A stretch of 22,108 nt of DNA from Clostridium sp. CAG:524 (GCA_000434555.1 FR880118.1:1-22108), one strand, 5' to 3'; shown: positions 8,120-15,587, counted from the stretch's first letter. The notes: generated from the letters alone by a model not told the origin. Numbers and translations are program-made.

Positions 8120-9005
8120 CCTTATCCCTCCTTGGAAAGCATTTATAATAAACTTCTTTTAAATGTTCATTAGTTACATGTGTATATATTTCAGTAGCTT
8201 TAAGTGAAGAATGACCAAGTAACTCTTGAACAACTTTTATATCACAACCATTATTAAGCATATCTGTTGCGAATGTATGTCTTAATACGTGTGGTGTTAC
8301 ATGAACTTTAATAGATAATTTTTTCATTATATTATCTATTATATACCTAATACCACCATCAGTAATTTGTTCTCCTTTACTATTTAAAAATAAATAATTA
8401 TTATCTTTTCTTATATGAGTTTTTAAATATTTAAGAAGTACTTCTTCAGCATAATCACCATAATAAACTATTCTTTCTTTATTACCTTTTCCACATACTA
8501 TAATCCTTTTATTATTAAAATCTATATCACTTAATTTAATATTAATAAGTTCACTAACTCTAACACCTGTCGCATATAACATTTCAATAATAAGTCTATC
8601 TCTTATTCCATCTTTATCTTTAGATGACTCATTTATTATTTCAAGTAAATCATTATAATATAGAAATTTAGGTAATTTCTTTTCTTTTTTAGGATAAGTA
8701 ACTTTTACAAGAGGATAATCTTTTTTATCGATATAATCATTTTTATATAAGAACTTATAAAATGATTTAAGAGAACTTATCTTTCTTGATACACTAGTAC
8801 TTTTCTCTTTCTTAAGATTTAAATATTCTAAATAATCACGAACATCATCATATTTAACTTTATCAAAGTCCATCTTAACAAATTCATGAAAATAATATAA
8901 ATCATTTATATAAGATATAATTGTATTCTCTGAATAATTCTTATTTCTTATATAATTTAAAAACTCTGAAATTAAATATATTTTACAAAATTCTTTCTTA
9001 TCCAT
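8112..9005 (-). CDS. Tyrosine recombinase, XerC/XerD-like
   Basis: 297 residues, typical Xer length. The N-terminal SAM-like core-binding domain spans ~8-100. The catalytic domain has all expected active-site residues: R149 in ATGVRVSELI, K173 in the beta-hairpin, H239 and R242 in HVLRHTFATDML, H265 in LGHSS and the nucleophile Y274 in TEIYTHV. It may resolve chromosome dimers at dif or act on a mobile element. The bases before the ATG contain no ribosome site and instead carry a TATAAT box ending 7 bases upstream, so translation is probably leaderless. It is followed by tdk with an 8-base overlap. XerC versus XerD cannot be decided. Confidence 0.92.
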   Translation of the reverse strand: MDKKEFCKIYLISEFLNYIRNKNYSENTIISYINDLYYFHEFVKMDFDKVKYDDVRDYLEYLNLKKEKSTSVSRKISSLKSFYKFLYKNDYIDKKDYPLVKVTYPKKEKKLPKFLYYNDLLEIINESSKDKDGIRDRLIIEMLYATGVRVSELINIKLSDIDFNNKRIIVCGKGNKERIVYYGDYAEEVLLKYLKTHIRKDNNYLFLNSKGEQITDGGIRYIIDNIMKKLSIKVHVTPHVLRHTFATDMLNNGCDIKVVQELLGHSSLKATEIYTHVTNEHLKEVYYKCFPRRDKDE

Positions 9006-9017
9006 AACTTAATTATA
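9006..9017 (-). promoter_or_regulatory. -10 box placed for a leaderless recombinase mRNA
   Basis: The minus strand reads TATAAT at 9017-9012, then six bases (TAAGTT), then the ATG at 9005. Transcription starting 6-7 bases after a -10 box would begin at or next to the A of the ATG. No Shine-Dalgarno is present. The -35 region is weak. Confidence 0.5.
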
Positions 9018-9042
9018 ATATAATTTTAAATAAATAAAAAGT

Positions 9043-9117
9043 TATAGTGTATATAAAATGCAAAGAGAACTTTTTTAAGTTCTCTAATCTATATAAACAC
9101 CAGTTGGTGACACTATA
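9043..9117. other. Three-stem structure in the 268-bp gap upstream of the recombinase
   Basis: Three nested or adjacent inverted repeats fit one fold. The outer stem is TATAGTGT (9043-9050) with ACACTATA (9110-9117). One inner stem is AGAGAACTT (9064-9072) with AAGTTCTCT (9077-9085). The other is CACC (9098-9101) with GGTG (9106-9109), abutting the outer stem. It may be a terminator for the gene at 9274, a small RNA or leader, or a recombinase-related DNA site. There is no strong U-tract on either strand. The rest of the gap up to 9273 is AT-rich; I see only the hairpin at 9197-9220. Confidence 0.4.
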
Positions 9118-9196
9118 TTTTATGGATTATATGTAATAAGTTGCATATTTTTAAGAGGAATCATTATATTATTAAGTAATCTAAGGAATTTCTTGA

Positions 9197-9220
9197 ATAG
9201 TTATAATATTATATAACTAT
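9197..9220. repeat. AT-only inverted repeat
   Basis: Nine-base arms ATAGTTATA and TATAACTAT with a 6-base spacer, between the recombinase and the 130-residue gene. It may be part of a terminator, but there is no T-run and chance is plausible in such AT-rich DNA. Confidence 0.3.
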
Positions 9221-9273
9221 CTATTATATATTATGATTAATATTGTTAAGTTTATAGTGAATATGTAATGTTT

Positions 9274-9666
9274 TTATATATTATTTATTTCAAATGTATC
9301 TTTATATTTAATATTGAATTTTTCATTACATTCTTCAAAAGTTCCATTTAATTCTATTTCATAAGTGTTATTATTAATTCTATTTAATGTACAGTTACAT
9401 TCACTTTCTAAATACATCCATCCTTTATCATCTTCATAAGGTAATCCCATGATATATTTTGATATATCTTTTTTATCATTAATTTTAAGTTCCTTAATCC
9501 AATTAATATCATACATTGTTTCTATGCTTAATCTAAAATCATTTGTTACACATGTAATATATAGAACATTACACTTTCTCTTTTTACCATCAATTGTACC
9601 TTCAAATAAATCAAAATTAACATATCTTTCTAGCACATCTATATTTTTATTATTAATTATTAGCAT
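9274..9666 (-). CDS. Uncharacterised 130-residue protein
   Basis: I do not recognise this protein. It is acidic, predicted soluble and rich in Asn, Ile and Lys, with no signal peptide or membrane helix, and looks beta-rich. Cys pairs occur mid-protein (KCNVLYITC) and near ECNCTLNR. I chose the ATG at 9666 over the GTG at 9675 because the ribosome site AGGAT is correctly spaced for it. It begins 26 bp after the stop of the downstream-copy DUF1016 nuclease on the same strand, so it is likely a co-transcribed passenger of that accessory module. Confidence 0.6.
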   Translation of the reverse strand: MLIINNKNIDVLERYVNFDLFEGTIDGKKRKCNVLYITCVTNDFRLSIETMYDINWIKELKINDKKDISKYIMGLPYEDDKGWMYLESECNCTLNRINNNTYEIELNGTFEECNEKFNIKYKDTFEINNI

Positions 9667-9692
9667 ATATATCACATCCTATAAATATTATA

Positions 9693-10592
9693 TCATACTA
9701 ATTCATATTCTCTAGCAATTATTCTATCATCAGAGCAATATTTAATTACATATTCATTGTCTTGCTTACAAATAATGATTCCTACTGTATCATTTTCTTC
9801 AATAGTTTTTTTATTTTTATCAATATAATTCATATAAGTCATAATCTGACCAGTATGTTCCTTCTTAAGTTCAGTTACTTTTAATTCTACGACTACATAA
9901 CACCTATATTTAATATTATAAAGTAATAAATCAATATAATTATATCTATCATCTAATTTGATCTTATATTCGTTATCAATAAAAGTGAATCCATTACCTA
10001 ATTCTTTTAAAAATGTTGAAATGTCCTCAAGTATTAACTTTTGCAGTATTTTTTCAGATATAATTTCCTTTTTATTACTATTTCTAATATGAATAGGATT
10101 TTTAACAAAGTCTATTATTCTTATATTATTCCTACTTTTCAATTTATTTCTTGCATCATCTGGTATTCTTTCGTACTCATTAGATTTTATTTTATTTCTT
10201 AATTGTCTAACGTCTAAATTATAGACTTCACATTGATTGACATAATATTCTATTTTATTTATATCGTCAAATGATAACATTTCATACCAATGACTCCATG
10301 TTAACTTTCCCGACAATGTCGGGACTTTTTCAATTATATTATAAAATTGTTTAATTTTATATAATAATGATGGCGTATATTTTTTGCCAAATTTATTTGT
10401 TAATCTTTTAGAATAGTCCTTTATTACATTTTTTCCATACTTAGTATCTACATTTTTAAGTAGTTCTCCAACTTCTAAATATGTTTTTATTTTTTCCTTT
10501 GCTTTTGAATAATCTTTTACATTTTGATATATTTCATGATTTAATATCTTGTTTTCTATTTGTTGATATGTTTTATCAATTTCTTCTATCAT
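9693..10592 (-). CDS. DUF1016 / YhcG-type PDDEXK nuclease, copy B
   Basis: 299 residues. The N-terminal DUF1016_N region (~1-145) holds the hallmark motif TLSGKLTWSHWYEMLSF (~92-108) and VRQLRNKIKSNEYERIP. The C-terminal half is a PDDEXK nuclease fold with D221 in YIDLLLYN, E236 and K238 in VVELKV, and Q249. The YhcG family is common on mobile elements and proposed to act on branched or foreign DNA; the biological role is not settled. It follows the comEC remnant by 12 bp with ribosome site AAAGGAG. It is a diverged paralogue of the gene at 11876-12760, with near-identical C-terminal sequence (CSDDRIIAREYELV), and both end in TGA. A palindrome is embedded at codons 90-95. Confidence 0.85.
   Translation of the reverse strand: MIEEIDKTYQQIENKILNHEIYQNVKDYSKAKEKIKTYLEVGELLKNVDTKYGKNVIKDYSKRLTNKFGKKYTPSLLYKIKQFYNIIEKVPTLSGKLTWSHWYEMLSFDDINKIEYYVNQCEVYNLDVRQLRNKIKSNEYERIPDDARNKLKSRNNIRIIDFVKNPIHIRNSNKKEIISEKILQKLILEDISTFLKELGNGFTFIDNEYKIKLDDRYNYIDLLLYNIKYRCYVVVELKVTELKKEHTGQIMTYMNYIDKNKKTIEENDTVGIIICKQDNEYVIKYCSDDRIIAREYELV
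10308..10324. repeat. 17-bp palindrome inside DUF1016 copy B
   Basis: Arms TCCCGACA (10308-10315) and TGTCGGGA (10317-10324) flank a single A at 10316. It encodes VPTLSG, centred on the first base of the Leu-93 codon. It is GC-rich compared with its surroundings and aligns exactly with the palindrome at 12490-12508 in copy A. Confidence 0.9.
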
Positions 10593-10668
10593 ATCTACTC
10601 CTTTCTACGGACTATATGTCTCAATTCTTAATTTATCTTTTTTAATTTTAAACATAATACTACCATCT
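10589..10668 (-). repeat. 80-bp perfect direct repeat, copy 1
   Basis: Identical over 80 bp to 12757-12836 at an offset of 2168 bp, both on the same strand. It covers the last ~20 codons of the comEC-like reading frame, the 12-bp spacer with the ribosome site, and the first bases of the DUF1016 gene. After two mismatches another ~18 bp match. The sequences diverge on both sides, so this is either a recent duplication junction or a patch kept identical by gene conversion. Confidence 0.95.
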
Positions 10669-11200
10669 TGATCTGTTCTATATATTTTTGAATCATTTAA
10701 AGTGTCCAATACTTCTTTATTTGGATGACCATATCTATTATTCTTTCTAACACTAATTATGGAATACTTTGGTTTTATCTCATAAATAAATTTTTTATCA
10801 CTACTTGTCTTAGATCCATGATGTCCTACTTTAAGTACATCTATATCACTTATATTATATTTATCTAAAATATCTTTTTCTTTCTCTATTCTAGAATCTC
10901 CCATAAACATAAATTTGTAACCATCTAACTCTATATAAATAACATTACTATTATCATTTTCATTATCATATTCTTTTGTTTGAAGAAAGTATAATTTGCT
11001 ATTATCTATATTTAATTCTTTAATGCATGAATAATATTTAATCTTCTTTTTTTCTAATATTTTAATTAGTTCTTTTTCTAAATCATTAAATTCACCACAA
11101 TTAAATATCACTTTTTCTACTTTGAAGTTTTCTATTAAATTAATTGGTTCTCCCATATGGTCATAGTCTCCATGTGGTGATTGTCAAAAAGTAAGTCGAA
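10605..11200 (-). pseudogene. Truncated, frameshifted comEC C-terminal (metallo-beta-lactamase) remnant
   Basis: The longest open part (from an ATG at 11156, 183 codons) matches the last ~175 residues of the ComEC encoded at 12773. Shared blocks are FMGD, VGHHGSKTSS, PKYSIISV, GHPNKEVLD and an identical 16-residue end (MFKIKKDKLRIETYSP). In the same frame just upstream are HGDYDH, the metal-binding motif, and then a TGA. Homology continues in another frame (YFLTIT, compare YLFIT in comEC), consistent with one extra base near 11175. The membrane and OB-fold domains are absent, and translation from the ATG would omit HGDYDH. The middle differs considerably from comEC, so it is not a fresh copy. 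The minus strand also offers a TTGACA-like -35 here that might serve the nuclease downstream. Confidence 0.75.
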
Positions 11201-11204
11201 TTAT

Positions 11205-11233
11205 TTGTTTATTATATAAAAGTTATATATAAT
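11205..11233 (+). promoter_or_regulatory. Sigma-A-type promoter of the CheD-like gene
   Basis: -35 TTGTTT (11205-11210), 17-bp spacer, -10 TATAAT (11228-11233). Transcription would start near 11240, leaving a leader of under 10 bases before the ATG at 11249. No ribosome site is visible, so translation would be nearly leaderless. Confidence 0.65.
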
Positions 11234-11248
11234 TAATATGATGATATT

Positions 11249-11842
11249 ATGGAAAATAAAAATATTTTGGATATAAATAGAAATGATTATATTGAATATA
11301 ATAATGGTACTTCACTTGATAGAATGCTAAATGATTATTATCAAGCTATTAATGAAAGTAATGAATTAATCACTCATTCAAATATTGCGGGTATGGATCA
11401 AGTTGTTGTTTCAACCTCTGATAAACCAATTATTGGTACACAAGCTTTAGATACTTGTTTTGGAATCCTATTATACGATAGAAAAAATAAATTTTGAATT
11501 TGTGGTCATGCCGACCCTAAAAATATTTTCAGTATAGTTGTAAAAATGTTAAAGCAAATTCCTAGTACTACGGAAGGAAATGTTGAATATACAATTATTT
11601 TTGGATATTGTGCTATTGAACAAAATAATTTTAAAGGTGTTGAAGAAATACAAGATATTTTAAGAAATTATATGTCAGTAAATCCTAAAATACATTTCAC
11701 TTCATTAAAAACACCGCTCAATCCCTCAATGCCAAATGGTTTGTTATGTTACGATTTTGCTTTCGATACAATATCCGGAAAGGATATTACAAGTATTGTA
11801 TTTAAAAATTATGCTGAAGAACAAAGGAGACACCATATTTAA
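11249..11842 (+). pseudogene. CheD-like (glutamine deamidase fold) gene interrupted by an in-frame TGA
   Basis: Two open segments in the same frame (11249-11494 and 11498-11839) are separated only by TGA at 11495-11497. Read through, they make ~197 residues. The join runs LDTCFGILLYDRKNKF, stop, ICGHADP. In CheD chemoreceptor deamidases the catalytic Cys sits in GSCV and the catalytic His in a G-x-A-H motif 17 residues later. Here Cys and His are also 17 apart, and the stop falls where CheD usually has Gly, so a GGA-to-TGA change would explain it (Trp TGG-to-TGA is also possible). Later YTIIFGYCAIEQNN and GVEEIQDILRNYM fit the rest of the fold. It lies opposite to all its neighbours and has its own promoter and terminator. 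No chemotaxis gene is in the window. Recoding or a sequencing error are alternatives. CheD assignment is by motif and spacing only. Confidence 0.6.
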
Positions 11843-11843
11843 T

Positions 11844-11873
11844 AAGAACAGATTATATAATCTGTTCTTTTAA
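11844..11873. terminator. Bidirectional terminator between CheD-like gene and DUF1016 copy A
   Basis: Perfect 12-bp arms AAGAACAGATTA (11844-11855) and TAATCTGTTCTT (11858-11869), followed on the plus strand by TTTAAT. It starts just after the TAA of the CheD-like gene and lies just past the TGA of the minus-strand nuclease gene, so it can serve both converging units. Confidence 0.8.
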
Positions 11874-11875
11874 TA

Positions 11876-12760
11876 TCACACTAATTCATATTCTCTTGCA
11901 ATTATTCTATCATCAGAACAATAATCTATTACATACTGATTATTTTGTTTACAAATAATAATGCCAACAGTTTTATTATCATCAATACCTTTTACATTTT
12001 TATCAATATAATTCATATAATTTTGAATTTGACCTGTATGATTTGAATTTAACTTAATTACCTTCAGTTCTATTACAACAAAACATTTAAACTTAATATT
12101 ATACAAAAGTAAATCGATATAATTATAACTATCTCCTACTTTAATTTTAAATTCATTATCTATAAAACTAAATCCAGTTCCTAACTCTTTCATGAAAGAT
12201 ACAATATCTTCCAAAATCAATTTTTGTAATACTTTTTCTGAAAATATATCATACTTATTGCTATTTTTAATAAAAATTGGATTCTTGATAAAATCAACTA
12301 TATCGAATTCTTTTTGTTCTACTGATTTATTTTTAGTAGTTTCCGGAAGTCTTTCATATTCATTAGATTTTATTTTTTCTCTTAACTGCCTAACTGATAA
12401 ATTATTATTTTTAACTAATTCTATGTAATAATTAATTTTATCAGTATTCTCAAAAGATAGTAATTCACAATAATGCGACCAAGATAATTGTGCAGACAGT
12501 GTCTGCACTTTTTCATTCAACTCATAAAACTTTAACATTAACCATAGATTTCTCTTACTATAACCCTTACCTAATTCATATGTTAATCTCTTCGAATATT
12601 CTTTTATTATTCCTTCTCCATAATGATTACCTGCTTCACATAACATTCTTCCAACATTGTAATATGCATCCAAATCACTCTTATTAATTGAATAATTTTT
12701 AACTTTCCGATTTATCTCATTATTTACTAATTCATTTTTTATCTCATTGTAGTAATTCAT
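11876..12760 (-). CDS. DUF1016 / YhcG-type PDDEXK nuclease, copy A
   Basis: 294 residues with the same layout as copy B. The DUF1016_N region (~1-140) carries KVQTLSAQLSWSHYCELLSF (~84-103) and VRQLREKIKSNEYERLP. The C-terminal PDDEXK nuclease domain has D216 in YIDLLLYN, E231 and K233 in VIELKV, and Q244. It starts 12 bp after the comEC stop with ribosome site AAAGGAG, so it is probably expressed as the last gene of a comEA-comEC-DUF1016 operon. A link between DNA uptake and a nuclease is tempting, but the second copy beside a dead comEC piece suggests insertion behind comEC sequence rather than a role in competence. It carries a 19-bp palindrome at codons 85-91. Confidence 0.87.
   Translation of the reverse strand: MNYYNEIKNELVNNEINRKVKNYSINKSDLDAYYNVGRMLCEAGNHYGEGIIKEYSKRLTYELGKGYSKRNLWLMLKFYELNEKVQTLSAQLSWSHYCELLSFENTDKINYYIELVKNNNLSVRQLREKIKSNEYERLPETTKNKSVEQKEFDIVDFIKNPIFIKNSNKYDIFSEKVLQKLILEDIVSFMKELGTGFSFIDNEFKIKVGDSYNYIDLLLYNIKFKCFVVIELKVIKLNSNHTGQIQNYMNYIDKNVKGIDDNKTVGIIICKQNNQYVIDYCSDDRIIAREYELV
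12490..12508. repeat. 19-bp palindrome inside DUF1016 copy A
   Basis: Arms GTGCAGACA (12490-12498) and TGTCTGCAC (12500-12508) flank a single G at 12499. It encodes VQTLSA and the first base of Gln-91, centred on the first base of the Leu-88 codon, the same codon base as in copy B. Compared with copy B, two arm positions differ and both have the matching change in the opposite arm. Confidence 0.92.
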
Positions 12761-12836
12761 ATCTACTCCTTTCTACGGACTATATGTCTCAATTCTTAAT
12801 TTATCTTTTTTAATTTTAAACATAATACTACCATCT
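12757..12836 (-). repeat. 80-bp perfect direct repeat, copy 2
   Basis: Partner of 10589-10668. It spans the end of intact comEC, the intergenic ribosome site and the start of DUF1016 copy A. Confidence 0.95.
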
Positions 12837-14809
12837 ATATCTGTTCTATATATTTTACTATTACTTAAATTATCTAACACTTCTTTATTAGGATGACCAA
12901 ATTTATTATTCTTACCCACTGAAATAATTGAATACTTTGGATTTACACTATTTATAAATTCTTCACTACTACTTGTTTTAGAACCATGATGTCCTACTTT
13001 TAATATAAAAACATCACCTATATCATAATTATTCATAATATCTTTTTCAGTATTTATAGATGCATCTCCCATAAATAATAATTTATAATTATCAATAATA
13101 ACTAGCAATACTAAACTATCACTATTTTCATTATTATAAAGTTTACTATTTAGTGAATATATTTCTACATTATCTATCTTAATATAACTATTATTAAAAC
13201 TTTTAATATTAAGTTTCTTTTCAAGTGAATTATATTTGCCTTTATTAGTAAATCTATTTTTAACATTAAAATTATTCACTAAATCAATACCATATCCAGC
13301 ATGATCATAGTCTCCATGTGTTATAAATAAATAATCTAATTTCCTTATACCAATACTTTTAAAAAATGGAATAACATTACTTTTCATTAAACTATAATTA
13401 CTTCCTACTTTACCACCTGTATCAATTAAAACACTTTTATTATTTTTAGTAACAATAAGTGCTGAATCTCCTTGACCAACATCAATAAAATATACATAAT
13501 TATTTTTATCAAAATCGCATCTAAAATATAGAAAAGATAAATATATAATAAATATCTTTTTAAGATTAATCTTTTTCACTATAAGTATTAATAATACATA
13601 ATAAATTATTATTAAAAATAAACTCATCTTAGGAAATATCAATTTAATATTAAAAATATTAGAACTAACTTTAGATACATATTCCATTATTATAATAAGG
13701 AAATTAAGTATAAAAGATAGTTTACTTATAAATACAACAATTATTGATAATGGAAAAACTATATATGTTACATATGGAATAAAGAATAAATTATTAATAA
13801 ATCCTAATATATTTATTTCATAAGACATATTAATTATTATTGGTAAACTAGATAATGTACTTAAAATACTTATTACTAATATAGATAATAAATTATTATT
13901 GATTTTATTTTTCTCATTAAAAAGTAATATAAAAAAACTTATACAAAAAGATAATATAAATCCAGTATCATATATGTAGAATGGATTTATAAATATAAGT
14001 ATTGAAAAAACAATATATAATAAATATTTAGGTTTTATATAAAGATAATAAACGTTATTTATACTTGATAATATAAAGAATAATACACTTCTTACGATAG
14101 ATGGTGTAAAAGAAGCAATGAATGCAAAGAATATTAAAAATAAACTTGTAATAAAATATGATAGCTTTTCACTTAATTTAATCTTCTTTAATATAAATAA
14201 TATAATACTACTAAACATAGACACATGAAGACCAGATAATGCGAATAAATGAGTTATACCATTTATTTTATAATTATTAAGTACTTCACTATCTATATAG
14301 TATGATTTACCAAGTATAAAAGCATATAAATAATTATTATATTTTATTTTATCTATCCTCTTATATATAGAATTCTTTATATTTAAAAATATGTTATCAT
14401 TTTTACTTATCATTTTGATTTTATCTATTTTAATAATGTAATAAATGTATTTATGATACAAGTAATCCTTATAATTAAAATTATTTGGAATAGTATTGTT
14501 ATTTGGTACGCTTATTTCTCCTTCAATATAAATTTTATCACCAAAAGAATAATTATCTTTAAATTCTTTTACTTTTTCATCATTATCAACATAGTATTTA
14601 CCTATTATATTATCAAAATATATAGTTATCGTTTTATCATTTATTTTATAATCATTAATAATAAGTTCATATGAGTTATTAGTGAGTATTGGAACATCTA
14701 TTTTCTTATTAATATTAATTAAAAGAAATATACATGTAATAAAAAATAATATATAGTATAAATAATCACACAGTAATATTATTCTTAATTTTAGAGAAAA
14801 GTGTTTCAC
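12773..14809 (-). CDS. comEC: ComEC/Rec2 DNA-uptake channel
   Basis: 678 residues. It is the inner-membrane channel that carries single-stranded DNA into the cell during natural transformation. An N-terminal helix (~14-32) precedes the OB-fold/DUF4131 region (~45-135). The Competence domain with many helices spans ~160-425 and has the signature HLFALSGLHVSMF (187-199) and TPSIVRSVLFF. The C-terminal metallo-beta-lactamase-like domain (~440-678) has IDVGQGDSALI, LIDTGG, H498xD500xD502H503 (HGDYDH) and VGHHGS (~606-610). The start is a GTG at 14809 overlapping the end of comEA by 44 bp. No in-frame ATG precedes the first membrane helix, and the ribosome site is weak, so translational coupling to comEA is likely. 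It appears intact. Confidence 0.93.
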   Translation of the reverse strand: MKHFSLKLRIILLCDYLYYILFFITCIFLLININKKIDVPILTNNSYELIINDYKINDKTITIYFDNIIGKYYVDNDEKVKEFKDNYSFGDKIYIEGEISVPNNNTIPNNFNYKDYLYHKYIYYIIKIDKIKMISKNDNIFLNIKNSIYKRIDKIKYNNYLYAFILGKSYYIDSEVLNNYKINGITHLFALSGLHVSMFSSIILFILKKIKLSEKLSYFITSLFLIFFAFIASFTPSIVRSVLFFILSSINNVYYLYIKPKYLLYIVFSILIFINPFYIYDTGFILSFCISFFILLFNEKNKINNNLLSILVISILSTLSSLPIIINMSYEINILGFINNLFFIPYVTYIVFPLSIIVVFISKLSFILNFLIIIMEYVSKVSSNIFNIKLIFPKMSLFLIIIYYVLLILIVKKINLKKIFIIYLSFLYFRCDFDKNNYVYFIDVGQGDSALIVTKNNKSVLIDTGGKVGSNYSLMKSNVIPFFKSIGIRKLDYLFITHGDYDHAGYGIDLVNNFNVKNRFTNKGKYNSLEKKLNIKSFNNSYIKIDNVEIYSLNSKLYNNENSDSLVLLVIIDNYKLLFMGDASINTEKDIMNNYDIGDVFILKVGHHGSKTSSSEEFINSVNPKYSIISVGKNNKFGHPNKEVLDNLSNSKIYRTDIDGSIMFKIKKDKLRIETYSP

Positions 14810-15518
14810 TTATACCATCTACTTTTAGAATATCATTTATTGTTTTAAATTTACCATTCTTATTTCTATAGTTCACTATTGATTTAGCTTTAACCTCTCC
14901 TATACCACTTAAATTAGTAAGTTCACTTACACTAGCAGTATTAATGTTAATTACTTTAGAAGTATTTTTAGTTGTTGTTGTCTTTTTAATAGTTGTAGTA
15001 GTGTTATCATTATAACAAGCATCATTTTTGACTTCTTCACATATACAAGGCGCTGTTACTTCTAATTTATTATCACGTTTAGCATCACTAATCTCTTTAT
15101 TAGAATAAATAACTATAGTGTTTTCGTCTTCTAATATTTTTGATAAACTAATAAATCTAGTATTAGCATTTTTAGTTAGTCCTCCTGCTTCATTAATTAA
15201 GTCATTAACTCTACTTCCAACTTTCATTTTATATACATTTGGATTCTTTACTTCACCTTTAATATCTACATACATAAACTCTTGTTTTTCTTTCTGTGAT
15301 TCATTTTTTTCTATATTTTCTTTTTTATTTTGAATATTCATATTTAAAATATTAGAATTGTTTTTTTCACTTTTAATAGTAGCAATACTTTTATAAAAAT
15401 AAATAAATTCAAAAGTGCTTATTAAGAGTAATACAACTGGAATTAATATTTTAAATTTATTTTCCTTCACATAACTAATAATACTTTCATTTAAATAATT
15501 AGTAATTTTATCTTTCAT
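14766..15518 (-). CDS. comEA: ComEA DNA-receptor protein
   Basis: 250 residues. It is the membrane-anchored receptor that binds incoming double-stranded DNA and hands it to ComEC. One membrane helix (~23-43) follows a short cytoplasmic N-terminus. An SLBB-type domain (~82-140: YVDIKGEVKNPNVYKM) comes next, then a Thr/Lys-rich linker (~170-187), then a C-terminal double helix-hairpin-helix DNA-binding domain (~189-249: ININTASVSELTNLSGIG, then INDILKVDGIS). A Cys cluster (PCIC, then DACY, ~158-168) before the linker is unusual and could make disulfides. It has a good ribosome site (GGGAGG). It ends in TGA, which supports the standard code. No comEB lies between it and comEC. Confidence 0.93.
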   Translation of the reverse strand: MKDKITNYLNESIISYVKENKFKILIPVVLLLISTFEFIYFYKSIATIKSEKNNSNILNMNIQNKKENIEKNESQKEKQEFMYVDIKGEVKNPNVYKMKVGSRVNDLINEAGGLTKNANTRFISLSKILEDENTIVIYSNKEISDAKRDNKLEVTAPCICEEVKNDACYNDNTTTTIKKTTTTKNTSKVININTASVSELTNLSGIGEVKAKSIVNYRNKNGKFKTINDILKVDGISETLFSKIKNNITV

Positions 15519-15587
15519 CTTAACCTCCCTCTATTATATATATAAGAGAAAAGTTTCAAAAACACTTCTTTTTTTATAAAAATTCGT

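Noticed and set aside
8112..9117. Recombinase plus three-stem structure as an integron or invertible switch
   Set aside because: No pair of longer inverted or direct repeats flanking a promoter or cassette is present nearby; the gene overlaps tdk as a normal chromosomal unit.
11495..11497. TGA read as Trp (Mollicutes code 4)
   Set aside because: comEA and both DUF1016 genes end naturally at TGA, and the long conserved genes such as ppdK are open under the standard code with Trp as TGG.
11495..11516. TGA as selenocysteine with the GGTC/GACC hairpin as a SECIS
   Set aside because: The stem is only 4 bp, begins 7 bases after the TGA and lacks the usual bacterial SECIS geometry. CheD-type proteins carry Gly, not Cys or Sec, at this position.
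9274..12760. Known defence system such as CRISPR, a toxin-antitoxin pair or restriction-modification
   Set aside because: No repeat-spacer array, methyltransferase or toxin-antitoxin signature was found. DUF1016 nucleases alone do not define a named system.
15519..15540. Promoter of comEA with TATAAT on the minus strand at 15538-15533
   Set aside because: Transcription would start inside the comEA ribosome site, and the best -35 spacing is 15 bp or needs a poorer hexamer. A promoter probably exists nearby but I could not place it with confidence.
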